DNA of 44,642 nucleotides from an uncultured Clostridia bacterium (GTDB lineage: Bacteria > Bacillota_A > Clostridia > Christensenellales > Borkfalkiaceae): positions 1 to 44,642 of the forward strand of contig CAKQXZ010000010.1 in the NCBI GenBank assembly GCA_934292955.1, given 5' to 3'. This document shows positions 22,201-28,321 of the stretch, piece by piece. The first letter of the stretch is position 1; each line of letters opens with the position of its first letter. The notes beneath the pieces were generated by a model. That model made no database searches. It saw nothing but the letters and a program-made list of their open reading frames with translations, and had not been told where the DNA came from. A program made the translations under genes and the position numbers.

Positions 22201-22852
22201 CTACCGCTTCGTGATACTTTTTCATCAGGTTGCCCGACAAATATTCGTCTGCTGTAACGTAGCCCTGATAAAACGCGCCGTTGGCAAGCGCGGGATCGCG
22301 AAAAATCTTGTTTCCTAAACCTATAATTACGTCTTTAAGCGACAACAGCGACAGCGAAGAAATGTATTCTATATCCACCTTGCCGCGCTTCTGCAAAGAA
22401 GCTGTGAGCGCGTCGGTAAGAGAAAGGGGCGGAAAATCCCCGCGCGTTAAGTTATATCTGTTCGAATAGCTGTCGGGCAGAACGTAATATTCGTCGTCCG
22501 AAACGGAAGGGAACGCAAGACGAAGATCTCCGTAACCCGGTCTGAACTTCCGTCTGTTCTCGCCCGCTTTGGTTTCGTTCGCGCTTGCAGCCGCAGTTTC
22601 TTCAGCCGATGTATTTGCCGTATTTGCCGTCGTTTCGGGATTGTTTACCATGGTCGCGATTTCGTTTGCCGCCGACACACACGTTTTACCCGAAAGGTTA
22701 TTTGCGGTCAAACGATTATCGTCTGCACGACCGATTAAGCCGCTGTCCGATTCGGGTGCGGCGTCCGTGTTTTCTTCGGTATATTTTATTTTTTCGTTTT
22801 CCGACTCCGCATTGACGTCAAGCGGACGATCGGTAAATATTTTTTCTTCCAT
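19280..22852 (-). CDS. Large SNF2-like helicase related to integrative-element/phage helicases
   Basis: A 1190-residue superfamily 2 ATPase. Residues 1-120 are acidic and low complexity. A domain at about 130-280 (LQKRGKVDIEYISSL, TADEYLSGNLMKKY, LGSPWLPPAYV) matches the region that precedes the helicase in the giant polyvalent helicase-methyltransferase proteins of integrative elements and phages. Walker A is LLAHDVGAGKT (about 433-443) and the DEAH box is FIDEAHNY (about 595). The C-terminal helicase motifs include IGSTFKLGTGVNVQ and VQRDGRLVRRGN, and a coiled coil ends the protein. No methyltransferase motif (DPPY/NPPY) is present. No integrase, relaxase or conjugation gene is nearby, so it is an orphan. 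Confidence 0.85.
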   Translation of the reverse strand: MEEKIFTDRPLDVNAESENEKIKYTEENTDAAPESDSGLIGRADDNRLTANNLSGKTCVSAANEIATMVNNPETTANTANTSAEETAAASANETKAGENRRKFRPGYGDLRLAFPSVSDDEYYVLPDSYSNRYNLTRGDFPPLSLTDALTASLQKRGKVDIEYISSLSLLSLKDVIIGLGNKIFRDPALANGAFYQGYVTADEYLSGNLMKKYHEAVEANKEAATSGRYYANIRALCAVMPYKPAFEEIFVTLGSPWLPPAYVADFVQYLYRLSVMRNKRICDVYYQREMNDWSVILNFDAKSTVLASKTFGTERMDMFKIIEKTLNHEQIRITDPEEGEKKGRRFNKEQTMLAEEKRARVIEAFNRWIRDLPAEKKDELVDVFYERFGCFRMREYDGSTLELNDIANGVKLYDYQCSAVARILQSKSTLLAHDVGAGKTYAMVVAAHELYKNGITRKNMIVVPNSIVEQWREDYMLLYPEAKVLTLQPLDFAPARRESTLIDIRDGDYESVILPYSSFELIPASYKFEAEELKERADRLEHATFENARKRNKIKNRLNTLLTKEREKVLARYAEADKKVFESEGTLTFDDLGITSLFIDEAHNYKNLPLDSSLGSVKGLNLDGSEKCLDVYRKAHSVYRRGGKIIFATGTPVTNSVADVYVMQKFLTLDQLEYCDLEYFDNWAGMFGEITRTYEIDVDTDNYRLTTRFNRFNNLTELSHMINGFTDFHVAGKDGLPEVGSIQTIVVKKTALQKALLKDMSSRVEKIRAGQVDRKTDNLLKVTTDGRKLALDARLIDENCEGDPGNKIAACADKVFEIYKKHDGKSQLVFCDIGTPKSEFNVYDCLKSMLVERGVPAEQIGFVHDATSDGKRAKLFDAVNKGVVRILIGSTFKLGTGVNVQEKLVAIHHLDVPWRPSDMVQRDGRLVRRGNTNERVYIYRYVTDGSFDAYSWQLLENKQRFITELLTGTANGADERQLDDAVLGYAEVKALAIGNPLIKNRVEVCNEIARLKTLEREERLKRDSLEKMSLMLPSQINDEKEHLSNVKSDSAKFESNSEIADKQLIAQLISKTIAENALNSQEIYIADVNGFKLYLPANFNKVRPYLVLEGTIRYTVDIVTFASGAVTKIENYLHGLKNTAGSISDRIDELEMQLKQAKAELERKDDYIGQIAELEAKLAEIDKELGLNEK
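19654..19680 (+). repeat. Degenerate dispersed repeat in the SNF2-like gene
   Basis: GGGCTATAAGTTGTTTATCG differs from the consensus at two of 17 core bases. It is translated on the minus strand as ADKQLIAQL. It could be a chance match, but the flanking GGG and following GC also agree with the consensus. Confidence 0.4.
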
Positions 22853-22961
22853 AGAGATTCAGTTGCCCGATAAAGGCGAGTTTTGTAAATAAAGTCCGTA
22901 TAGTTTCTAAATCCGGCAGTACAAAGGCATAAAATACACGATATAGTCTGCAATATACTCT

Positions 22962-22990
22962 ATTATAACACCGTTTATTATTTTGCGCAA
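22962..22990 (-). promoter_or_regulatory. Probable promoter of the SNF2-like helicase gene
   Basis: On the minus strand: TTGCGC (22985-22990), 17 bp, TATAAT (22962-22967), 110 bp upstream of the start. The -10 is perfect and the -35 matches at four of six. Confidence 0.6.
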
Positions 22991-23051
22991 CAAAAAAAAT
23001 GCGTATTCCGCGTTTTAGTTGCCATAATCGGCATATTCCGCAAATGCGCAT

Positions 23052-23077
23052 TTTTTGCTATATATTTTTGCTATATA
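23052..23077. repeat. Tandem duplication of a 13-mer
   Basis: TTTTTGCTATATA is repeated twice without a gap in the space between the SNF2-like gene and the first acyltransferase. Together with AAAAAATGCG (22994-23003) pairing CGCATTTTTT (23047-23056), it makes a long-looped hairpin region. Confidence 0.6.
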
Positions 23078-23107
23078 ATTTTCAGTCGGATCCCTATGGA
23101 TTCTCAA

Positions 23108-24364
23108 TTAAACCGACGCCTTTTTGCGTAGATTTTCTCTGTGCATAAAGAAAATTTCTTCGGTTGCGAATGAAACTTTCGTTAAGATATCGCGAAGATT
23201 TAACGGGTAAAACCAGAAACTGTCGTTATCGGAAGCAACGTCGAAAACGTCGCCGCCGTATTTATATCCGTATTCGACGTGAACGCTTTCCTGCTCGCAC
23301 CCTTCTTTTTTAAGAACGAACGGTTCGCCGTAAGCCGTCCCCGTTAAAGTCAGCCCCGAGCAATCCTGCACGAAATGCCCCGTACCCTGCTTTATAAACC
23401 CGCGGGCATTAGGCATAGTGTCTATACGAACGTCGTCTTCAATATGATATGTTCCGTTACGCACTTCTTCGCGCACGTTTTTGCGCTCCCACTTGAACCA
23501 GTCGGGAATGTGCGAGAATTCGGTCTCGCCGTCTTTTGCTTTCAGTTCGCCAAGCTCTGTCATTTCCCATTTTTTGCCGCAATGTTCGCACCAGAGTTCG
23601 GTGCCTTCGGAGTGCATCTGAAATTCTGTTTTGCAATGCGGGCATTGATAAAGTATGCTGTGCAGACCTTCCGCGCGCTTGGGGTGATCGATTACTATAT
23701 TATTTTCTTTCTGCCAGGCAAAATCGTCGTAAACAAAGTTCCGGGCAATTATGTCGTTTATTTCGTCAACCGATTTGGACTGAACGTCTTCGGCGGTCAG
23801 CACCTGCGTAAAATCGGCTTCTACATGGCTGTGTTTGTTGATTTTGTTCCACTGCGGCTGAGTTATGAAATTGCCTTTAAGATTAAGCACCACAACGGGA
23901 ACCTTGAAAAGTTTGAGCATTTTTCCGAGCGATTCGGGTATATACGACGTGCAGCCGTCCAACGAATAGCGCGCTTCGGGATAAATACAAAAAATATTTT
24001 TTAGTTTATCAAGACTGTATTTAATGTTTTTTACAAGTTGAATATCCTTTATGAATTTGCGCTTGCCGATAACGCCAAGACGGCGGAACAGCCATTCGGG
24101 GTAATCGTGAAAGCACTCTATACTCGAAACGTTGTTTATTCTGTACGGATGCGTAACCTTGATAACCGATTCGAAATCGACCATCGACGCGTGATTGGAA
24201 AGCAGAATATACGGCGGTTTAAGCCCTTCCACATTGTGATATCTGCACACGAAACCGCGCTTTTTAAGATCGGTAAACGATATAAGCCGAGCGATTCCGT
24301 ACCAGAATCCGGACGGCATACGCGGCGGCTTTTTGAAATCGAATCTCTTGATTTCTTTATTCAT
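23108..24364 (-). CDS. PlsC-like acyltransferase with inserted zinc ribbon, paralogue 1
   Basis: A 418-residue protein. The acyltransferase core has NHASMVD (57-63, the Hx4D catalytic motif) and FCIYPEARYSLDG (about 125-137, the EGxR-like phosphate site in the form PEAR). A zinc ribbon follows, CPHC (241-244) and CEHC (259-262), then a C-terminal domain of unknown type. PlsC-type enzymes move acyl groups onto lysophospholipids; this fusion may act on another acceptor. ATG 24364 has AGGAG upstream; an open frame to 24403 has none. It is a clear tandem paralogue of the next gene upstream, of exactly equal length. Confidence 0.85.
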   Translation of the reverse strand: MNKEIKRFDFKKPPRMPSGFWYGIARLISFTDLKKRGFVCRYHNVEGLKPPYILLSNHASMVDFESVIKVTHPYRINNVSSIECFHDYPEWLFRRLGVIGKRKFIKDIQLVKNIKYSLDKLKNIFCIYPEARYSLDGCTSYIPESLGKMLKLFKVPVVVLNLKGNFITQPQWNKINKHSHVEADFTQVLTAEDVQSKSVDEINDIIARNFVYDDFAWQKENNIVIDHPKRAEGLHSILYQCPHCKTEFQMHSEGTELWCEHCGKKWEMTELGELKAKDGETEFSHIPDWFKWERKNVREEVRNGTYHIEDDVRIDTMPNARGFIKQGTGHFVQDCSGLTLTGTAYGEPFVLKKEGCEQESVHVEYGYKYGGDVFDVASDNDSFWFYPLNLRDILTKVSFATEEIFFMHRENLRKKASV

Positions 24365-24453
24365 ATAGCTCCTTTTATTATGCAGAATAATGTACACTTG
24401 CATAATAAGTTCAATTCAGATAATAAAAAAGACAGGTTCTTAACCTTTAGAGT

Positions 24454-24483
24454 ATTGTAGCACACCAAAAACGGTTTTGTCAA
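24454..24483 (-). promoter_or_regulatory. Promoter of acyltransferase paralogue 1
   Basis: On the minus strand: TTGACA (24478-24483), an 18-bp spacer and TACAAT (24454-24459). A small dyad, AGGTT-ctt-AACCT (24434-24446), lies just downstream in the leader and could be an operator. The rest of the 308-bp gap between the two acyltransferase genes, from about 24490 to 24640, shows no gene. Confidence 0.75.
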
Positions 24484-24640
24484 CCGATTTAATTTCAACT
24501 ATATTTGATTTAAGAATTACGGTCGGCATCTTACAGCCGCGAAACTTTCGTTTACTGAAAATATAATCCACTTCTATTGTCTTTCCCATAAAAGCGTTTT
24601 TCATACCGCAGAGACAAAATCGACTTATTTTTCACAAACA

Positions 24641-24675
24641 AAAAGAGCCGCCGCAAGATAAGCAACAACTCTTTA
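24641..24675 (-). terminator. Terminator of acyltransferase paralogue 2
   Basis: On the minus strand AAAGAGTTGTTGC pairs with GCGGCGGCTCTTT over 13 bp (four G-U pairs), followed by TTTTTGTTTG. It overlaps the stop codon of the gene starting at 25929. Confidence 0.75.
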
Positions 24676-25929
24676 TAATTGCTTTTTATACGGAATTTTT
24701 TCTTTATTATATAAATAAATTTCTTCCGTTCCGAGCGATATTTTTGTTATAACGTCGCGGAGATTAAGCGGATACGCCCAAAAATTATCGTTTTCGGTGC
24801 CGATATCCATAACGTCGCCTATCTTTTTGTAGGCGTACTCTATGTGCATGCTTTCGAGTTCGCAGCCCTGACGTTTTATTTCAAACGGTTTGCCGTAAGC
24901 GGTACCCGTTAAAGTCAGCCCGTAACTGTCCTGAACGAAATGCCCCGTACCCTGCTTTACAAAACCGCGTGCATTCGGCATAGTGTCTATGCGCACGTCA
25001 TCTTCTATATGGTAGGTGCCGTTACGCACTTCTTCGCGTACGTTTGCGCGTTCCCACTTGAACCAGTCGGGAATGTGCGAAAATTCGGTCTCGCCGTCCA
25101 ACGCTTTCATTTCGCCGAGTTCCGTCATTTCCCAACGTTTACCGCAATGATTGCACCAAAGCTCCGTGCCTTTCGAGTCCATCTGAAACTCGGTTTTGCA
25201 ATGCGGGCATTGATACAAAAGGCTGTGCAAGCCGTCCGCGCGTTTTGGGTGATCGATTATTATATTATTCTCTTTTTGCCATGCAAAATCGTCGTAAACG
25301 AAGTTCTCGGCAATTATGTCGTTAATTTCGTTGACCGATTTATTTTTTAAGTCTTCGGGCGTGAGTATGAGCGTGAAATCGGCTTCTACATGCGTGCCTT
25401 TTTCTATTTTGTTCCACTGCGGACGGGTAATAAAATTGCCTTTACTGTTGATGACCGCCACCGGAACTTTAAGCATTTTCAGCAGTTTACCGAGCGACTT
25501 TGGTATGTAAGACGTACAGCCGTCGAGCGAATACTTGGCTTCGGGATACATACAGAATATGTTGCCCATTACGTCAAGACTATATTTGATTTTTTTGATA
25601 AGATTAAGATCTTTATAAAATCTGCGCTTGCCGGTAACGCCCAGTTTTCTGAACATCCACTCGGGATAATCGTGAAAACATTCTATTGTTGCGACCTTGT
25701 TAACTTCTGCGGGATAAGTGATTTTGGTCATAATTCTGAGATCGACTATCGAACCGTGGTTAGAGAGCAACACGTACGGCGGTTTAAGATTTTCGGTCCC
25801 ATGATAGCGGCATATAAAATTACGCCTTTTAAGATTACCGAACGATAACGTGCGCGCCACAAAGTCCCAGAACCTGGACGGTCTGCGCGGCGGATCGTCA
25901 AAATCAAATCGTTTGATTTCTTTTGCCAT
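24673..25929 (-). CDS. PlsC-like acyltransferase with inserted zinc ribbon, paralogue 2
   Basis: A 418-residue paralogue of the gene at 23108-24364, alignable without gaps over most of its length. It has NHGSIVD (the Hx4D motif), FCMYPEAKYSLDG and the zinc ribbon CPHC...CNHCGKRW. The Arg of the PEAR motif is Lys here. The stretch from the zinc ribbon to the C-terminus is the best conserved part, for example EFSHIPDWFKWER and NARGF(I/V)KQGTGHFVQD, which points to a shared role of that domain. ATG 25929 has AAGGAG upstream. Each paralogue has its own promoter, and this one its own terminator, so they are separate units rather than one operon. Confidence 0.85.
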   Translation of the reverse strand: MAKEIKRFDFDDPPRRPSRFWDFVARTLSFGNLKRRNFICRYHGTENLKPPYVLLSNHGSIVDLRIMTKITYPAEVNKVATIECFHDYPEWMFRKLGVTGKRRFYKDLNLIKKIKYSLDVMGNIFCMYPEAKYSLDGCTSYIPKSLGKLLKMLKVPVAVINSKGNFITRPQWNKIEKGTHVEADFTLILTPEDLKNKSVNEINDIIAENFVYDDFAWQKENNIIIDHPKRADGLHSLLYQCPHCKTEFQMDSKGTELWCNHCGKRWEMTELGEMKALDGETEFSHIPDWFKWERANVREEVRNGTYHIEDDVRIDTMPNARGFVKQGTGHFVQDSYGLTLTGTAYGKPFEIKRQGCELESMHIEYAYKKIGDVMDIGTENDNFWAYPLNLRDVITKISLGTEEIYLYNKEKIPYKKQL

Positions 25930-26013
25930 ATTGCTCCTTAAAAAATCGAACGCGCCGCCCCGTCATTTCAGGAGCATTGCGTTACGCTACAGTATTTCCC
26001 GCAAGTGTCGGAT

Positions 26014-26042
26014 ATTGTAACATACGCGCGAAAGCATGTCAA
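26014..26042 (-). promoter_or_regulatory. Promoter of acyltransferase paralogue 2
   Basis: On the minus strand: TTGACA (26037-26042), 17 bp, TACAAT (26014-26019). The -10 is the same TACAAT variant used by paralogue 1. Confidence 0.8.
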
Positions 26043-26089
26043 GGTTTTATCAACTCAAAGAAGAAAAATGCAAGAATTATCGGGGATTT

Positions 26090-26127
26090 GGTCGCTTAAG
26101 CGGCTGAAAAATCTCTTTTTGGCGACC
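26090..26127. terminator. Structured element after the FTR-like gene, possible terminator
   Basis: GGTCGC (26090-26095) pairs with GCGACC (26122-26127). Inside lie the palindrome CGCTTAAGCG (26093-26102) and the complementary runs AAAAA and TTTTT. It is downstream of the FTR-like gene and upstream of the acyltransferase promoter. A terminator is the simplest reading, but no clean U-run follows the outer stem. Confidence 0.35.
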
Positions 26128-26157
26128 CGAACAAAACAGCCACGCAAATAAACCTTT

Positions 26158-26358
26158 TCAGTTTTTTATCTTTTTATAAAGCCGACAATGGCAGTAACCG
26201 TAAAAATTTTCGTCGGCGATCTGGTCGCGGAACTCCTTGCACATGCACTTGTTTTCGGGCGTTTTTTCCACACGGCAGGGGCAATACCCGCCGCGCGCCT
26301 TAAGTCCGTCCTGAATAAGTTTTACAATCTCTTTATCTTCGTTCAAAACTATTTTCAT
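26158..26358 (-). CDS. Ferredoxin-thioredoxin reductase catalytic-chain-like protein
   Basis: A 66-residue protein with six cysteines in three CxC pairs: CPC (26-28), CMC (38-40) and CHC (56-58). This is the pattern of the FTR catalytic beta chain, which holds a 4Fe-4S cluster next to a redox disulfide. It is shorter than the plant and cyanobacterial chain, and no variable (alpha) chain or ferredoxin gene lies nearby. In anaerobes such short forms are presumed to pass electrons to a thioredoxin-like partner. It sits between the D-2-hydroxyacid dehydrogenase and the acyltransferase, all on the minus strand. Confidence 0.8.
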   Translation of the reverse strand: MKIVLNEDKEIVKLIQDGLKARGGYCPCRVEKTPENKCMCKEFRDQIADENFYGYCHCRLYKKIKN

Positions 26359-26446
26359 AATATTATCCTTAGTTATAATTTGTTACCCTGCGCCGATTGT
26401 TCCTTCAAGCCGATTGTTCAAACCGTCGCGGCTTTACGCGTTAAAA

Positions 26447-27433
26447 TTACTTTTTATTCACCACGTTACGCGGATTGCCTTCGAAAAAGCCCGCAAGGTT
26501 ATCGAGCGTGACTTCGGCGATATTATTGAGTGCTTCCACCGTTAAAAACGCCTGATGCGAAGTAATTATTACGTTGGGTTTTGTAAGCAGAAGCGACAGC
26601 ACGTCGTCTTTAACGGGTTTTGCCGATTTATCTTCGAAAAAGTAGTCGGCTTCTTCTTCGTAAACGTCAAGCCCCGCCGCGCCGAGTTTACCGCCGTCTA
26701 TTGCGGAAAGCAAAGCAAGACTGTCTATCAGACCGCCGCGCGAAGTATTGATTAAAATCGCGCCGCGTTTCATAAGCGAAAACGCCTGCCAGTCGATCAT
26801 ATGATAGGTGTCGTCCACAAGCGGGCAATGCAGACTGATAACGTCGCTTTGAGCTAAAATCGTCGGCAGATCCACATATTCGGCGTCGTTAAAAGTTTTA
26901 TCGGGGAACGCGTCGTACGCAAGAACTTTCATTCCGAAGCCCTTGCAGATAGAAGCGAAACACTTGCCTATTCTGCCCGTGCCTATAACGCCCGCCGTTT
27001 TACCGTAAAGGTCCATACCCGTAAGCCCGCTGAGACTGAAATTGAAATCTCTCGTGCGGATATACGCTTTATGGATTTTGCGGTTGAGCGTAAGAAGAAG
27101 CGCGGCGGCATGCTCCGCTACGGCGTGCGGCGAGTATGCGGGAACGCGCATTACGGTTATGTCCAGCCTTTTCGCTTCTTCGAGATCGACGTTATTGAAC
27201 CCCGCCGAACGAAGCGCGACCGCTTTAATGCCGAAACCCGCAAAAATTTTAAGGACTTCAGCCGAAAGATCGTCGTTTACAAATGCGCATACGGCGTCGG
27301 CGCCTTCGGCAAGTCTTGCGGTAGACGGATTGAGCCTGCTTTCATGGTATTCTATTTCGAACAAATCGGCTTTCTTTTCTTCAAAGCCGTTTATATCGTA
27401 GGGTTTCGTATCGAAAAACGCTATTTTCTTCAT
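26447..27433 (-). CDS. D-lactate dehydrogenase-type 2-hydroxyacid dehydrogenase
   Basis: A 328-residue NAD-dependent dehydrogenase. It has the Rossmann motif GVIGTGRIGKCFA (about 150), Arg in NTSRGGLID, and the catalytic His in SHQAFLTVEALNNIA. It interconverts pyruvate and D-lactate or a related 2-keto/2-hydroxy acid pair, regenerating NAD+ in fermentation. ATG 27433 follows AAGGTGG; a GTG three codons upstream is in frame but overlaps that site. Confidence 0.92.
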   Translation of the reverse strand: MKKIAFFDTKPYDINGFEEKKADLFEIEYHESRLNPSTARLAEGADAVCAFVNDDLSAEVLKIFAGFGIKAVALRSAGFNNVDLEEAKRLDITVMRVPAYSPHAVAEHAAALLLTLNRKIHKAYIRTRDFNFSLSGLTGMDLYGKTAGVIGTGRIGKCFASICKGFGMKVLAYDAFPDKTFNDAEYVDLPTILAQSDVISLHCPLVDDTYHMIDWQAFSLMKRGAILINTSRGGLIDSLALLSAIDGGKLGAAGLDVYEEEADYFFEDKSAKPVKDDVLSLLLTKPNVIITSHQAFLTVEALNNIAEVTLDNLAGFFEGNPRNVVNKK

Positions 27434-27525
27434 TGTTACCACCTTGTAAAATATTTATAAAATATTTATTTCGTTATTCGCGATTTTTAGTAAAACGTGA
27501 ACATAGTATACTTCTTCGCCGAAAT

Positions 27526-27554
27526 ATTATATAACCAAGCCGAAAATTTGTAAA
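27526..27554 (-). promoter_or_regulatory. Promoter of the D-2-hydroxyacid dehydrogenase gene
   Basis: On the minus strand: TTTACA (27549-27554), 17 bp, TATAAT (27526-27531), about 90 bp upstream of the start. Confidence 0.8.
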
Positions 27555-27597
27555 GCAAAAATATGGTACTTTCACTCGTTGTACATAAACCGCAAAC

Positions 27598-27624
27598 AAA
27601 AAACGGGCTTGACACCCGTTTTAA
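27598..27624 (-). terminator. Terminator of the ferritin-like gene
   Basis: On the minus strand AAAACGGG and CCCGTTTT enclose a 7-nt loop and run into TTTTGTTTG. It lies about 30 bp past the stop of the ferritin-like gene. Confidence 0.8.
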
Positions 27625-27654
27625 GAAATAGAATCACGCTTACGTTTTTTTCGT

Positions 27655-28149
27655 TCACGTTCGACATTCGCATAAATCGTTATAACAGCAGGTAAACAGT
27701 TCGACGTGCATTTCTTCGTCCATCGCAATTCTTTCAAGCAATTCTTTTATCTGCCGGTTATACGATAAACGCGCCGCTTCACGATAGTTTTCGGCTGTCT
27801 GCCGTTCGCTTGCCGCGTTGTTGCTTAAAAATGTGCAAACGTCTTTTTCATAATCGGCGTATCTGCCGGAAAAATAATTATATCTGCCCGCGTATACGGG
27901 GTCGCCGCCCAAAGCGAAAATGGCTTTGGCAAGCAGTTTAAGATGAAACATTTCCACCTGCGCTATTCCGCTTACAAGCCTTTCAACGCACGGATTTTGC
28001 GCAATAACGCTCTGATAAGAGTAAGTGCAGATCGCCGTCAGTTCCGAAAATCTTCCGGCGTACAAATCGTAAAGGCGTAAAAGGTCGTTATCGCTGTTTG
28101 CGGAATCAACCGCAGGATATGGCAGTGCAAGAGCAAATTCGGTGTTCAT
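27655..28149 (-). CDS. Ferritin-like (rubrerythrin/Mn-catalase-type) diiron protein
   Basis: A 164-residue four-helix protein. Candidate di-metal ligands are E36, E66 and H69 (VEMFH), E120, and E145/H148 (DEEMH), the spacing of ferritin-like carboxylate-bridged proteins. It most resembles short rubrerythrin- or CotJC-like members that lack a rubredoxin domain. A role in peroxide removal or iron handling is inferred from the family. The end of the protein is unusually cysteine-rich (CCYNDLCEC), which could bind metal. The 172-bp gap to the divergent ABC gene holds A/T-rich promoter-like sequence that I could not assign. Confidence 0.75.
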   Translation of the reverse strand: MNTEFALALPYPAVDSANSDNDLLRLYDLYAGRFSELTAICTYSYQSVIAQNPCVERLVSGIAQVEMFHLKLLAKAIFALGGDPVYAGRYNYFSGRYADYEKDVCTFLSNNAASERQTAENYREAARLSYNRQIKELLERIAMDEEMHVELFTCCYNDLCECRT

Positions 28150-28321
28150 ATTCGATTTTTCCCGTATAATATATGTTTTAGAGTGAAATTGTTGTGTATT
28201 TTAACCTAAATTTAACTAATAGCATGATAAAATTATCAGCACTTAAAAAGAGAAGTTCGGGAACAGAAAAACAAACAGATATGCAAAAAAACAAACCATT
28301 ATTTCCGGGGATAAGTATTTT

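Noticed and set aside
23041..23107. Terminator for acyltransferase paralogue 1 (GTCGG...CCGAC around the stop codon)
   Set aside because: The stem is short and broken and no clear U-run follows; not listed as a feature.
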